This document shows positions 35,129-44,350 of a stretch of DNA of 64,000 bases, one piece after another. A model generated the notes under the pieces. It saw nothing but the letters and a program-made list of their open reading frames with translations, searched no databases and had not been told where the DNA came from. The position numbers and the translations under genes were made by a program. Source of the DNA: JAGVUD01 sp052033935. Its GTDB lineage: Bacteria; Armatimonadota; UBA5829; DSUL01. Position 1 is the stretch's first letter, and every line of letters starts with the position of its first letter. Where the stretch lies: the NCBI GenBank assembly GCA_052033935.1, contig JBPOJE010000002.1:1-64000 (forward strand), in the 5' to 3' direction.

Positions 35129-36694
35129 CTACTCGGGGTGTTCGGTGATGTTTGCCGCGCGCCATGCTTTCTGCTGGTCGCGTGGCATGCCCCTCTTCTC
35201 GCCTTCGCAGGTCACACGGATGGCGGCGTTCGGGCCGCCCACCGGGCAGTTGTTTTCGCAGATGCCGCAGCCTACGCACAGGGCCGGGTCAACGTGCGGC
35301 TTCTTCGCGCCGCCTTCCTTCTGCCAGTAGATTGCATCGTACGAGCAGACCTCGTCGCACACCAGGCACTCTTTGCCCGATTCCCACACAACGCACGTTG
35401 AGCGGTTAATCGCGGCGCGGCCGATGTAGAGATAGTCCTTTTCGGCGACAGTAAAGGGCCGGATGGCGTGAGTCGGGCAGACGTCCCCGCACAGGGTACA
35501 CTTCTGCGTGCACTCGCCCGCCCTCGGTGTCAGCACAGGCGTCCAAATCCCGGCCAGACCCGCTTCGGCGAGCGCTGGCTGCAGCCCGTTTGTCGGGCAC
35601 ACCTTCATGCACTCGCCGCATCGTACGCAAAGCTCGGTGAACTCGTCCTCGGCGACCGAACCCGGCGGCCGTATCAGCCGGGGCCCGGCCAGGCGCGAAG
35701 TGCTGTCGCGGGTCGCCTTTTCGGATATCGCCGTGCGCGCGGCGAAGCTCCACACCGCGCCAACGCCGATGCCTACCAGAAGATGCCGCCTCGACAAATT
35801 GAGCAGGACAGACTGTTCCGGCCTGGTGGTGGACAGCACATTGCCCTCGCGCGGACACACAGCGACGCACGAATAGCAGTAGATGCACTCCTCCGTCACA
35901 GCCGCCGTGCCGTTGCCCGAGATTGCGTCCATTTTGCAGTCAATCTCGCACAGCCTGCATTCGTTGCACTTTGGGGTTATGCTGCGGCGAAACAGCGGAA
36001 TCCGCCCGATGAGTCCCAGCAAAGCGCCGAGAGGGCACAGCGACCGGCACCAGAACCGGCGGGAGAAAACCCCGCCCGCCAGAATCGCCGCCAGCATCAG
36101 CGCGGCGATCAGCCCCTGCCGGAAAGCCGCCTGCTGTTCGGGGAACAGACTGCGCGCCGCGCCAGCCGCCTGTCCCACCGCCGGAACGCCCTCCAAGCTC
36201 CGAAGGGTCCACTGGGCCGGGGGAACGGCCCCCAGGGTCAGGCTGCGCACCAGAAGCGCCTGCGGATCCAGTAGCCAGGCAATCTGTGCCCCCATTGCCG
36301 CCGTCACGATGATTCCCGCCAGAATGTAATACTTCAGCCGCGGCCGCGATCTTTCGCGCGTCGTGCGGCGGTCCGCTTTCGGCCGAACCACGCGGTCGGC
36401 GGCGTCAATGCACGTCCCGAGCGGGCACACCCATCCACAGAAAGCCCGCCCGCACAGAATGGTCAGCAGAACGATCGGCACAATCCACAGTACGTGCGCG
36501 GACGTGAACGTGCGCGAGGAGAGCATGGACGCTCCGGCCAGGAGCGGGTCAATCAGCAGAAACATCTCCACCGGGAGCGGCGAGATTACTTTAAGACCGC
36601 CCGCGGACAGGTCGAGCCGCCCCACGCTGAGCGCGAACAGCACGGCAAACAGGAGCAGAAACAGGCCCTGTGATATCCTCCTGGCAGACTTCAA
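35129..36694 (-). CDS. Membrane polyferredoxin, NapH-NapG-like fusion
   Basis: The 521 aa protein begins with four or five membrane helices with CGRAFCGWVCPLGT (residues 81-94) and CRSLCPLGALLG, the NapH/CcoG-type quinol-facing signature. It then carries ferredoxin motifs CNECRLCEIDC (243-253), CIYCYSCVAVCP (270-281), CVRCGECMKVCP (356-367), CTLCGDVCP, CLVCDEVC and CVGCGICENNCP (473-484). Residues 301-320 (SRRHLLVGIGVGAVWSFAAR) form a Tat-like RR plus hydrophobic helix inside the chain, as if a NapG were fused behind NapH. It would move electrons from quinol to the periplasm. It is the last gene of the DUF362 operon. Confidence 0.85.
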   Translation of the reverse strand: MKSARRISQGLFLLLFAVLFALSVGRLDLSAGGLKVISPLPVEMFLLIDPLLAGASMLSSRTFTSAHVLWIVPIVLLTILCGRAFCGWVCPLGTCIDAADRVVRPKADRRTTRERSRPRLKYYILAGIIVTAAMGAQIAWLLDPQALLVRSLTLGAVPPAQWTLRSLEGVPAVGQAAGAARSLFPEQQAAFRQGLIAALMLAAILAGGVFSRRFWCRSLCPLGALLGLIGRIPLFRRSITPKCNECRLCEIDCKMDAISGNGTAAVTEECIYCYSCVAVCPREGNVLSTTRPEQSVLLNLSRRHLLVGIGVGAVWSFAARTAISEKATRDSTSRLAGPRLIRPPGSVAEDEFTELCVRCGECMKVCPTNGLQPALAEAGLAGIWTPVLTPRAGECTQKCTLCGDVCPTHAIRPFTVAEKDYLYIGRAAINRSTCVVWESGKECLVCDEVCSYDAIYWQKEGGAKKPHVDPALCVGCGICENNCPVGGPNAAIRVTCEGEKRGMPRDQQKAWRAANITEHPE

Positions 36695-36700
36695 GACTCG

Positions 36701-37633
36701 CTAGACCCGCTTGATCGTGATCTTCGACATGTCGTGCTGCCCCAGACCAAGTTCGGCCGCGCGCACGATGTGATCCACGTCGGAAGGCTTCGTATCGAAC
36801 AGCCCGCATGCGTAAGCGTCCGCTGCCACCGGGTCGAACGAAACAATCACCTCGTTCGGATCCTTCGTCTGACCGGGACCTTTCGGGCCGTTCGTCAGAA
36901 GCACGCGCGAAGCGTCTATCACCGTCAGGCTGACGGGCAGGGCGGTCGCGTAGTCCGCGATGTACTGGGACAGGCCGGGGCCCGTATGCCACGCCTGCCT
37001 GTTCCAGACGCAGCCCATGAGGTTCTTGAGGCCGAGCGTCAGCTCTGTCTGCGAGTGCCGCTTTGCCTTGGGCATATTGATGATGACGTCGGCCTTCGCC
37101 AGCGTCTTTGCGATCGTGTCCTGCTTCAGCAGTTTGCCACGCGGCACGTCGAGCGGCTGAAAGTCCGGCTCTCCGGACGCGAGCACCAGCTCGCCGCCCG
37201 CTTCGCCCACCGCCTTCGCGATTCCCGTGATGCCAAGCACCATCTGAGACGGGCGGTCAATGGTATGCTCGAAGACGATCACCCTGGCTGCGCCCGCCTC
37301 GCGGCAGAGCCGGATCATCTGGGCGACAAGCGCAGGATTGGTGGCGGCCGCCTGCTCCGGCGAGCGCGCCCAGGCCGCGTTCGGCTTCAGCGCCACCGTC
37401 GCGCCGGGCTTGATCACCGATTTCAGCCCGCCCGCCGTGGCGATAGTCGCCACGAGCGCCTTCGCCGGGTCGGCGTTTTTGCCCACGTAAACAACCCCGT
37501 CCTGACCCGCGGGACGCTCCTTCAGCGCGCCGCCCGATGGGCCGGTCTGTGCGCTCTGCTTTCCCGCGCAGCCTGCCACCGCCGCGCCAACCGACGCGAT
37601 CCCGGCTATCTCGAGGAACCTACGTCTGTTCAT
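36701..37633 (-). CDS. Exported DUF362 protein (second of operon)
   Basis: The 310 aa protein starts MNRRRFLEIAGIASVG with a twin-arginine signal and AVAGC, which also fits a lipobox. The mature part is a DUF362 domain: VALKPNAAWARSP, IINMPKAKRHSQTELTLGLKNLMGCVW and FDPVAADAYACGLF are the conserved blocks. DUF362 proteins are secreted or membrane-associated and often lie near 4Fe-4S proteins. The reaction is unknown. Its ATG overlaps the stop of the DUF6599 gene upstream by 4 nt (ATGA). The polyferredoxin starts 7 nt after its stop. Confidence 0.87.
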   Translation of the reverse strand: MNRRRFLEIAGIASVGAAVAGCAGKQSAQTGPSGGALKERPAGQDGVVYVGKNADPAKALVATIATAGGLKSVIKPGATVALKPNAAWARSPEQAAATNPALVAQMIRLCREAGAARVIVFEHTIDRPSQMVLGITGIAKAVGEAGGELVLASGEPDFQPLDVPRGKLLKQDTIAKTLAKADVIINMPKAKRHSQTELTLGLKNLMGCVWNRQAWHTGPGLSQYIADYATALPVSLTVIDASRVLLTNGPKGPGQTKDPNEVIVSFDPVAADAYACGLFDTKPSDVDHIVRAAELGLGQHDMSKITIKRV

Positions 37634-38130
37634 TTCCGCTTCTCCAGCGCCGTGACAAAGGCGGCGACGGCCTTCTTGTCTTCCGCCGTCGTCCCGTAGG
37701 TCATCACCGTCAGAAACCATTTGCCCGACGCGCTGTAAGCCATCGTCGAGCCCGACTCGGACACGGTGAAGCGTCTGAATCCCCTTGCCGGCGGCGTCTT
37801 GCCCGTCTCCGCGCGGTAGCGGTTGCCCAGAAACTTCGAGGCTGCGGCGGCGGATGACATGCGGTGTACCGTCACCTCCACGTAGCGGTCCTTCTCCTCG
37901 TACATCCGCCGGAGCGCTTCCTGCACCCCCGCCTTCGTATAGAGCTGATATCCGCCGTTGTAGATGCTGGTGATGCCGTCACCTTTGCCGTAGAGCGTCG
38001 TGTCCTTGACCAGTGTCCAGCCCTTCACAAGCTGGTCAGGCGCTATGCGTTGAAGGTCGCTCTGCGCCGCGGTCAGCGCGCTCGCGGCGAAAACCACCAG
38101 CAGGGCCGCAATTGCGTGCATCCTCGTCAT
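37630..38130 (-). CDS. Secreted DUF6599-like protein
   Basis: The 166 aa protein has a Sec signal peptide (MTRMHAIAALLVVFAASALTAAQ). The mature domain contains GITSIYNGGYQLYTKAGVQ, similar to the YINGGAELY block of DUF6599 proteins. The function is unknown. It overlaps both neighbours by 4 nt (37630-37633 and 38127-38130), so the three proteins are translationally coupled and probably act together outside the membrane. Confidence 0.65.
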   Translation of the reverse strand: MTRMHAIAALLVVFAASALTAAQSDLQRIAPDQLVKGWTLVKDTTLYGKGDGITSIYNGGYQLYTKAGVQEALRRMYEEKDRYVEVTVHRMSSAAAASKFLGNRYRAETGKTPPARGFRRFTVSESGSTMAYSASGKWFLTVMTYGTTAEDKKAVAAFVTALEKRK

Positions 38131-39122
38131 ATCTTCACCACCTGAATCTTGTCGGGGTCGTTCGTTCCGAGACTGCGGCTTGCCGCCGTGGCGATCCATG
38201 CCGGAGGGCGCCCCGCCTCGGCCAGCGGCTTCAATCCGGTCTTGACCCTCTGCTCGTCAATCGCCTTCCACGCCAGGTAGTCAATCGCCACCGGGTCCTG
38301 GCTCACGAGAATCGTGTGATAGTCCCAGAGAGCCGCCTTGCGCAGGCTGGGCCCGCCGTCCGCCTGCGCCCGGAGCGCATCCATAATCACCAGCCGGGTC
38401 TTGTCTCGAATCGCAGGGATGGCATTCAAATCGGCAAGATACGGGTCGCAGTGGTTGCCGTGATGTCGGCCCGGATTGTCGAACGTCCCGTAATGGTTCT
38501 TCAGGGCCCCGGAGATCCCGGCTGTTCCGTGGTCCTTCATAATCGGGATGTTGATGATCGCCGTTACCTGCTCCGTGACGATCTTCGTCAGCCTGCCATT
38601 GAACGAGCCGAGCTTCGTCGGCTCGTCTTCCCAGACGCCGTCGTTGGCGATCACTCGCACGCCCGGGCCGTCCTTGTTCATCTTGTAGCCGCTTTTGAGG
38701 AGGTCGCCCGTCGAGCGGTCCCAGATGATTACGTTCTCTGGCTTGAGACCGGCTCGCACCAGTGCGTTCGCGACGGCGTGCGCTATCTCCGGATGAGTGC
38801 TGACGCCTTTGCCGAAAAGGCAGTTGACCTTGATGCCCACCACGTCGTCCGGCTTGAACAGGCTCTTCCACGCCGCCATTGCTTGGGACTTGCCCATGAG
38901 CTTGGCGACTGCCTGGTCAATCATGCTCGTTGCCTGCTCCATTCGAACGGCCCCTCCGGGTGAGTCCGACTGAATCAGCGCAGCCGCGTTGCGGGTCACA
39001 ATGACCCTGGGTGATGGCTGCGCCGCGCGCGCGGCGCTGGAGAGAAGTCCGGAAAAAGCGACGCTCGCGCCGGTGGCGGCGGTCTGCTTGAGAAACTGCC
39101 GCCGGCTGGATGTGTTAGCCAT
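38127..39122 (-). CDS. Exported DUF362 protein (first of operon)
   Basis: The 331 aa protein starts SSRRQFLKQTAATGASVAFSG, a Tat signal with an Ala-rich end. The DUF362 domain follows: VVGIKVNCLFGKGVSTHPE, WDRSTGDLLKSGYKMN, IINIPIMKDHGTAGISGALKNHYG and SQDPVAIDYLAWK. It is distinct in sequence from the second DUF362 protein of the same operon. The ATG at 39122 is preceded by GGAGG. It begins the four-gene operon DUF362-DUF6599-DUF362-polyferredoxin. Confidence 0.87.
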   Translation of the reverse strand: MANTSSRRQFLKQTAATGASVAFSGLLSSAARAAQPSPRVIVTRNAAALIQSDSPGGAVRMEQATSMIDQAVAKLMGKSQAMAAWKSLFKPDDVVGIKVNCLFGKGVSTHPEIAHAVANALVRAGLKPENVIIWDRSTGDLLKSGYKMNKDGPGVRVIANDGVWEDEPTKLGSFNGRLTKIVTEQVTAIINIPIMKDHGTAGISGALKNHYGTFDNPGRHHGNHCDPYLADLNAIPAIRDKTRLVIMDALRAQADGGPSLRKAALWDYHTILVSQDPVAIDYLAWKAIDEQRVKTGLKPLAEAGRPPAWIATAASRSLGTNDPDKIQVVKI

Positions 39123-39317
39123 GTCTGGTTCCTCCTGAATGCAAACAAACAGAAAAAGGTGCGCACGAGTTCGCGCCAGTCCATCTTTGACACTATATGA
39201 CAAACGGCGGCTGACAATCAAGCAGTTCCCGGCTCGACGCCGCGGGCAATCCGGGATACGATACACTGGTCAGGGTGGGATGGCTGCACGGTGAACTATC
39301 GCGGGACAGGAGACGCT

Positions 39318-40406
39318 TTGGAAACAAGAAAGACCCCGCTCTATGCCTGGCATCGAGCCAACGGGGCGAAAATGGTCGAGTTTGCGGGCTGGGAGATGCC
39401 CCTTCAGTATTCCACCCTTATGGCCGAGCACCTGGCGGTTCGCTCCGCCGCGGGCCTGTTCGATATCTCCCACATGGCCCAGATCGAAGTCTCGGGCGGT
39501 GGCGCCGAAGGCTGGCTGCAGAGCATGTGCACGAACGATGTCGCCGTGCAGCCCGGCCGCGGCGTTTACAGCCTGATGTGTAACGAGAACGGCGGGGTCA
39601 TTGACGATGTCTTTGTCTTTCGTCTTGAGCCTACCCGTTTCTTTATCGTGTCCAACGCCTCTCGCGAACAGGCCGATCTCGCGTGGCTGAGGACGCATTC
39701 ACGTCCGGATGCCACCCTGGAAGTGCGTACGGCGCGTGGCGCCCTGGCGATTCAGGGGGCCGCCGCGCCCGCCATACTCGTGCGTGTGGCGCCGGAGGCG
39801 GCTCAGGTGGGCCGCAACCGCATCGCTCAGGTCTCAATCGCCGGACGCGACTCGCTCGTGTCGGGCACAGGGTACACAGGCGAAGACGGCTTCGAGGTGT
39901 TTACCACGGTAGACGATATCCTTGCCGTCTGGGAGGCCGTCTGGGCCGCGGGCCAGTCTAGTGGCCTCGTTGCGGCCGGACTCGGCGCGAGGGACACCCT
40001 CCGGCTCGAGATGTGCTACCCTCTCTACGGTCACGAACTCAACGAGAACATAAGCCCGTACGAGGCTGGCTACGGCTGGGCTGTGAAGCCCGCAAAGTCC
40101 GTGCCGTTCATGGGACAGGAGGCGCTGCGGCGGGAGAAGGAGGCCGGTAGCAAGACGCGGCTCGCCGCGCTCGTGCTGCAGGAGCGCGGGGTCGCCCGCG
40201 AAGGCGCGCCGGTCTTTTCTGGTGGCGAACGGGTGGGGGAGGTGACAAGCGGGACATTCTCGCCGAGCTTCGAAAAGGCCATCTGCCTGGCACGCGTGAG
40301 CCGGGGCGCGAAAGAGCCTTTTTGCGTGGATATTCGCGGAAGGTGCCTTCCGGCGCAGGAAGTCGCGAAGCCCTTCTATAATCGTGCGGCGGGAGCTGCG
40401 GCCTGA
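39318..40406 (+). CDS. gcvT: Glycine cleavage system T protein
   Basis: The 362 aa aminomethyltransferase transfers the methylene from the lipoyl arm to tetrahydrofolate. It begins ETRKTPLYAWHRANGAKMVEFAGWEMP; the conserved LFDISHMAQIEVSG, GGVIDDVFVFRL and GTGYTGEDGFE blocks are present. I chose TTG 39318 because AGGAG lies 5 nt upstream; an in-frame GTG at 39291 is the alternative. It is the first gene of gcvT-gcvH-gcvPA-gcvPB-lipoate ligase. Confidence 0.95.
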   Translation: METRKTPLYAWHRANGAKMVEFAGWEMPLQYSTLMAEHLAVRSAAGLFDISHMAQIEVSGGGAEGWLQSMCTNDVAVQPGRGVYSLMCNENGGVIDDVFVFRLEPTRFFIVSNASREQADLAWLRTHSRPDATLEVRTARGALAIQGAAAPAILVRVAPEAAQVGRNRIAQVSIAGRDSLVSGTGYTGEDGFEVFTTVDDILAVWEAVWAAGQSSGLVAAGLGARDTLRLEMCYPLYGHELNENISPYEAGYGWAVKPAKSVPFMGQEALRREKEAGSKTRLAALVLQERGVAREGAPVFSGGERVGEVTSGTFSPSFEKAICLARVSRGAKEPFCVDIRGRCLPAQEVAKPFYNRAAGAAA

Positions 40407-40445
40407 CGGGGCCGGGCGCATTTTCGATATCGGGGGATTGGAGCA

Positions 40446-40829
40446 ATGAATCTGGACGGCTATCGTTTCACAGAAACACACGAATGGGCGCATGTGTCGG
40501 ATGGCCTCGTTTACGTGGGGATCACCGATCACGCGCAGGATGAGATCACGGAAGTGGTCTATGTCGAGATGCCCGAGCCGGGCGGCCGGGCGGTCAAAGG
40601 TGAGGAACTGCTGCTTCTCGATTCCGTGAAGGCATCATTCAGCATCTACGCCCCCGTGTCCGGAACGATCACGCAGGTCAACGACATTCTCGGCGAACAG
40701 CCCGAGCTGGTCAACACCTCGCCTTACGAAGAGGGCTGGATGGTTGCGATCACTCCGGACGATGTCAGCGATGTGGACGACCTGTTGACCGCCGCCGATT
40801 ACGAGCGCCTCATAGAGAGCGAATCGTAG
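40446..40829 (+). CDS. gcvH: Glycine cleavage system H protein
   Basis: The 127 aa lipoyl carrier has the lipoylation site LDSVKASFSIYAPVSG with Lys62. THEWAH and GITDHAQDEITEVVYV are the usual N-terminal blocks. It shuttles the aminomethyl group between P, T and L proteins. GGGGATTGGAGCA upstream gives a clear Shine-Dalgarno. A TATAAT-like box lies 68 nt upstream inside gcvT and may be an internal promoter. Confidence 0.97.
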   Translation: MNLDGYRFTETHEWAHVSDGLVYVGITDHAQDEITEVVYVEMPEPGGRAVKGEELLLLDSVKASFSIYAPVSGTITQVNDILGEQPELVNTSPYEEGWMVAITPDDVSDVDDLLTAADYERLIESES

Positions 40830-40832
40830 CCG

Positions 40833-42170
40833 GTGGACTGGTCCGGCAACTCGGAGGACACGCGGCGCGAAATGCTGGCGGCGGCGGGTGCCGCCAGCGT
40901 CGAAGATTTCCTGACAGCAATCCCGCGCCGCATTGACGGACTGCTCGATCTGCCCGCGGGGCTGTCCGAGCACGAGCTTGTGCGGCACATGACCGCGCTC
41001 GCATCGGCGAATGCGCCGGCAGGCGCGGGACGCTCTTTTCTGGGGGCTGGCGCTTACGAGCACGCGATCCCCGCCGCTATCGAGTCTCTCATCTCGCGCG
41101 GGGAGTTCCTGACCGCCTATACCCCCTACCAGGCGGAAGCAAGCCAGGGCACGCTGACTGCCATTTTTGAGTTTCAGACGATGATATCGCGCATCACCGC
41201 GATGGACGCTGCCAACGCCTCCATGTATGACGGCCCGTCGGCGATGGCCGAAGCCGCGCTGCTCGCCTTGCGCAAGACAAAGCGCTCGCGGGTCATCGTG
41301 AGTGGTGCGGTGCATCCACAGTGGCGCGAAACCGTGCGCACGTATCTCTCCGGAATCGAAGCGGCCCTCGTCGAGACGCCGCTGTTCGGGGGCGTCACGA
41401 GCCTTGATGGGCTTCCTTCGCCGGATGATCAGGAGACCGCCTGCCTCATCGTCCAGCAGCCGAACTTCTTCGGACAGCTCGAGGACCTCGACGCGCTCCG
41501 CGAGGGGGCGAGCGCGTGCGGCGCGCTATTCATAGTTGCTGCGAACCCGCTCGCGCTCGGAATTCTCAAGCCGCCGGGAGAGGCCGGGGCCGATATCGCC
41601 GTAGGCGACTGCCAGCCGTTCGGGATTCCGCTCAACTACGGTGGCCCGTACGCGGGATACTTCGCCGTTCGCGGTGACCTGGTGCGCCAGATGCCCGGAC
41701 GGCTTGCGGGAATGGCCTGGGACGCCGAAGGCCGCCGCGGTTTCACGCTCACTCTGCAAGCTCGCGAGCAGCATATCCGCCGCGAGCGCGCCACCAGCAA
41801 CATCTGCACGAATCAGGCGCTGCTTGCGCTGTCGAGCACCATCTATCTGTCGCTTGTTGGGCGCGCCGGATTCCAGGAGATCGCCCGCCAGAACGCCGCC
41901 CTCAGCCATTGCGCCGCCGATGCCCTGGCGAAGATCCCCGGCGTCAGCCTTGCCTTCGACGGCCCCTTCTTCAATGAGTTCGCCGTGCGCCTTCCGATGC
42001 CCGCTGCTGAAGTCAACCGGCGCATGCTCGATCGCGGCTACTGGGCGGGCTTTGACCTGGGCCGCTGCTGCCCAGGCCGCGAAAACGAGTTGCTGGTCTG
42101 CGTGACCGAGACTAAGACCGCCGCCGACATCGAGTCCCTTGCCCGCATCCTTGCGGAGGTGTTGAGTTGA
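40833..42170 (+). CDS. gcvPA: Glycine dehydrogenase (decarboxylating) subunit 1
   Basis: The 445 aa protein is the N-terminal half of the split P protein. It has FLGAGAYEHAIPAAI, TPYQAEASQGTLTAIFEFQTMI and the substrate-binding LNYGGPYAGYFA. It forms a heterotetramer with gcvPB to decarboxylate glycine. It starts at GTG 40833 3 nt after gcvH and overlaps gcvPB by 4 nt. Confidence 0.96.
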   Translation: MDWSGNSEDTRREMLAAAGAASVEDFLTAIPRRIDGLLDLPAGLSEHELVRHMTALASANAPAGAGRSFLGAGAYEHAIPAAIESLISRGEFLTAYTPYQAEASQGTLTAIFEFQTMISRITAMDAANASMYDGPSAMAEAALLALRKTKRSRVIVSGAVHPQWRETVRTYLSGIEAALVETPLFGGVTSLDGLPSPDDQETACLIVQQPNFFGQLEDLDALREGASACGALFIVAANPLALGILKPPGEAGADIAVGDCQPFGIPLNYGGPYAGYFAVRGDLVRQMPGRLAGMAWDAEGRRGFTLTLQAREQHIRRERATSNICTNQALLALSSTIYLSLVGRAGFQEIARQNAALSHCAADALAKIPGVSLAFDGPFFNEFAVRLPMPAAEVNRRMLDRGYWAGFDLGRCCPGRENELLVCVTETKTAADIESLARILAEVLS

Positions 42171-43636
42171 ACGCGCTGAAGCTACTGTTCGAGAGCCCGA
42201 AGACCGGAAACCGGGGCTGGGCGCCCCGTCCGCCGAATGTTCCTGAACCGTCCGCCGCTGAGTTGATACCCGCGAAGTATCTGCGCTTCGAGCCCGCTGA
42301 TCTGCCCGAAGTATCCGAGCTCGATGCTGTGCGCCACTTCACCCGCCTGTCACAGCTCAATGCCTGCATAGATACGCATTTCTACCCGCTCGGGTCGTGT
42401 ACCATGAAATACAACCCGAAGGTCAACGAGAAGGTTGCTGCCCTGCCCGGTTTTACCGAGATGCATCCCTTCGCCCCCGATGAGTGCGCTCAGGGGACGC
42501 TTGGCATGCTCCACGGGCTCCAGCGGATGCTCCAGGAGATCTGCGGGATGTCCGCGTTCAGCCTTCACTGCGCCGCGGGAGCGCACGGCGAGCTTGCGGG
42601 AATACTCATCTCGCGCGCCTACCACAAATCGCGCGGCGAGAACCGCACGCGTGTCGTGCTCCCGGACACTGCCCACGGGACCAATCCTGCGAGCGCCCGC
42701 CTGGGCGGTTTCGAGGTTGTGACCGTCAGTTCCAACAGCCGGGGCCGCACGTCGCTCGACGCGCTGCGCGAGGCTATGGATGACAGCGTGGCTGTCTTCA
42801 TGCTCACAAACCCGAACACGCTGGGCCTGTTCGAGGACGAGATACTCGATATCGCCGATATCGTGCACGGGTGCGGGGCGCTTCTGTACCTTGACGGCGC
42901 GAACTTGAATGCGCTGGCGGGCGTCGTGCGCCAGGGCGACCTGGGCTTCGACATAGTGCATGTCAACACACACAAGACGCTCTCCACCCCGCATGGCGGC
43001 GGTGGTCCCGGCGCGGGCCCGGTGGGAGTAGCCGCGCATCTCGCCGATTTCCTTCCGGGGTGGGTTGTGAACGAAGATGGCGGCGTCTTTTCGCTTCAGC
43101 GCCCGCCGCGCAGCATCGGTCTGCTTCGCGGATTCGCTGGCAGCGTCGGAATCCTCACACGGGCGTACGCCTATCTTCGTGCGCTCGGCCCCGAAGGGCT
43201 GCGCGAGCATACGCTTGGCGCAATAACAAGCGCGAACTATCTGCGCGCGCGCCTGTCCGGGACGTTTGCTCCGCACATTGACGAGCCTTGCATGCACGAG
43301 TGCGTCCTGTCTGCCAGAGCACAGAAAGAGCGCGGGGCCAGGGCGATAGACATCGCCAAGTGCCTGCTCGACGCGGGCTTCCATCCTCCGACGACCTACT
43401 TCCCGCTCATCGCCGAGGAAGCGCTGATGATTGAGCCGACGGAGTCGGAGAGCAGAGAGACTCTCGACGCTTTCGTTGACGCGCTGCTCGATATTGACCG
43501 CCTGATCAGCTCAGACCCGGAAGCGGTGCCCGCCGCGCCGCGCTCCACGCCTGTAGGACGTCTCGATGAAGTGCGCGCTGCCCGCGAGCCGGTGCTGGTC
43601 TGGAAGGACGATTCCGGCCCCTCCGCAGTGCCGTGA
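42167..43636 (+). CDS. gcvPB: Glycine dehydrogenase (decarboxylating) subunit 2
   Basis: The 489 aa PLP-binding half of the P protein carries the Schiff-base Lys in HVNTHKTLSTPHGGGGPG and the LGSCTMKYNPK segment. It starts at TTG 42167, overlapping the gcvPA stop (TTGA). Its stop overlaps the GTG of the next gene (GTGA), so the whole gcv run is coupled. Confidence 0.96.
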   Translation: MNALKLLFESPKTGNRGWAPRPPNVPEPSAAELIPAKYLRFEPADLPEVSELDAVRHFTRLSQLNACIDTHFYPLGSCTMKYNPKVNEKVAALPGFTEMHPFAPDECAQGTLGMLHGLQRMLQEICGMSAFSLHCAAGAHGELAGILISRAYHKSRGENRTRVVLPDTAHGTNPASARLGGFEVVTVSSNSRGRTSLDALREAMDDSVAVFMLTNPNTLGLFEDEILDIADIVHGCGALLYLDGANLNALAGVVRQGDLGFDIVHVNTHKTLSTPHGGGGPGAGPVGVAAHLADFLPGWVVNEDGGVFSLQRPPRSIGLLRGFAGSVGILTRAYAYLRALGPEGLREHTLGAITSANYLRARLSGTFAPHIDEPCMHECVLSARAQKERGARAIDIAKCLLDAGFHPPTTYFPLIAEEALMIEPTESESRETLDAFVDALLDIDRLISSDPEAVPAAPRSTPVGRLDEVRAAREPVLVWKDDSGPSAVP

Positions 43637-44295
43637 ACCTGCGCGCCGTGCCGCCGGACACCCTGCCCGGCGGCGTGAACATGGCCGTGGACTATTACCT
43701 CACGGCCGGTTTCGAGCCAGGAGAGGGGCCGATCTGCCGCTTCTACCGCTGGAGCGATCCCACTGTCACTGCTGGGCGCACCGTGCCGGAAGACGCCGCG
43801 CTGTCCGCCGCCCGCGCACATCTAGGAGCCAGACTCTTTCGCCGCCCTACGGGCGGGGGGGTGGTCTTCCACGGAGGTCAGCTTTCGTTCTCGGTCATCT
43901 GGCCAAGGACGTTGCCCGCTCTGCGTGACCTGCGCCAGAGCTACATATCCCTCCATCTCGTGCTGAAGGAAGCTCTCGCCGATAGCGGGGTGCCTGTCGT
44001 GCAGGCGGCCGGGCCGGCGCCCGGGCGCGGCCTGTTCTGTGCCGCGTCCGTCGAGCGGGGCGACCTCACAACTGTGGACGGGCAGAAGGTCGCCGGAGGC
44101 GCTCAGTGGCGGGCGGCTGGCACCGTGCTGTATCAGGGGCATCTCTGGCTGCCGGACACGCCCGGCATGGAGCAGGCTGTGGCGGGGTGTCTCGCGGATT
44201 ACTTGGGGTTGCCCGCCGTGGATTGGGCGCTGCCCGTGTGCATTACGCAGCGCGCCCGCGAAGATCAGGCCCGCTGGGAGATACCCGTTCCATGA
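43633..44295 (+). CDS. Lipoate-protein ligase A-like protein
   Basis: The 220 aa protein shows FRRPTGGGVVFHGG, which matches the RR-x-x-GGGxVFHD lipoate-binding loop, and DGQKVAGGAQWR, with the catalytic Lys of the lipoate/biotin ligase fold. It would attach or transfer lipoyl or octanoyl groups to GcvH. It overlaps gcvPB by 4 nt. It is shorter than E. coli LplA and lacks the accessory domain, so it may be a LipM/LipL-type octanoyltransferase rather than an ATP-dependent ligase. Its C-terminus has no extra motif. Confidence 0.85.
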   Translation: MNLRAVPPDTLPGGVNMAVDYYLTAGFEPGEGPICRFYRWSDPTVTAGRTVPEDAALSAARAHLGARLFRRPTGGGVVFHGGQLSFSVIWPRTLPALRDLRQSYISLHLVLKEALADSGVPVVQAAGPAPGRGLFCAASVERGDLTTVDGQKVAGGAQWRAAGTVLYQGHLWLPDTPGMEQAVAGCLADYLGLPAVDWALPVCITQRAREDQARWEIPVP

Positions 44296-44350
44296 CTTGC
44301 GAAGCCGCCTGGGGGAACTCATTCGTGCGGGAAGCGTTCTGAGAAGAGAG

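Noticed and set aside
39123..39317. Glycine riboswitch before gcvT
   Set aside because: No pair of glycine aptamer cores is visible in this 195 nt gap.
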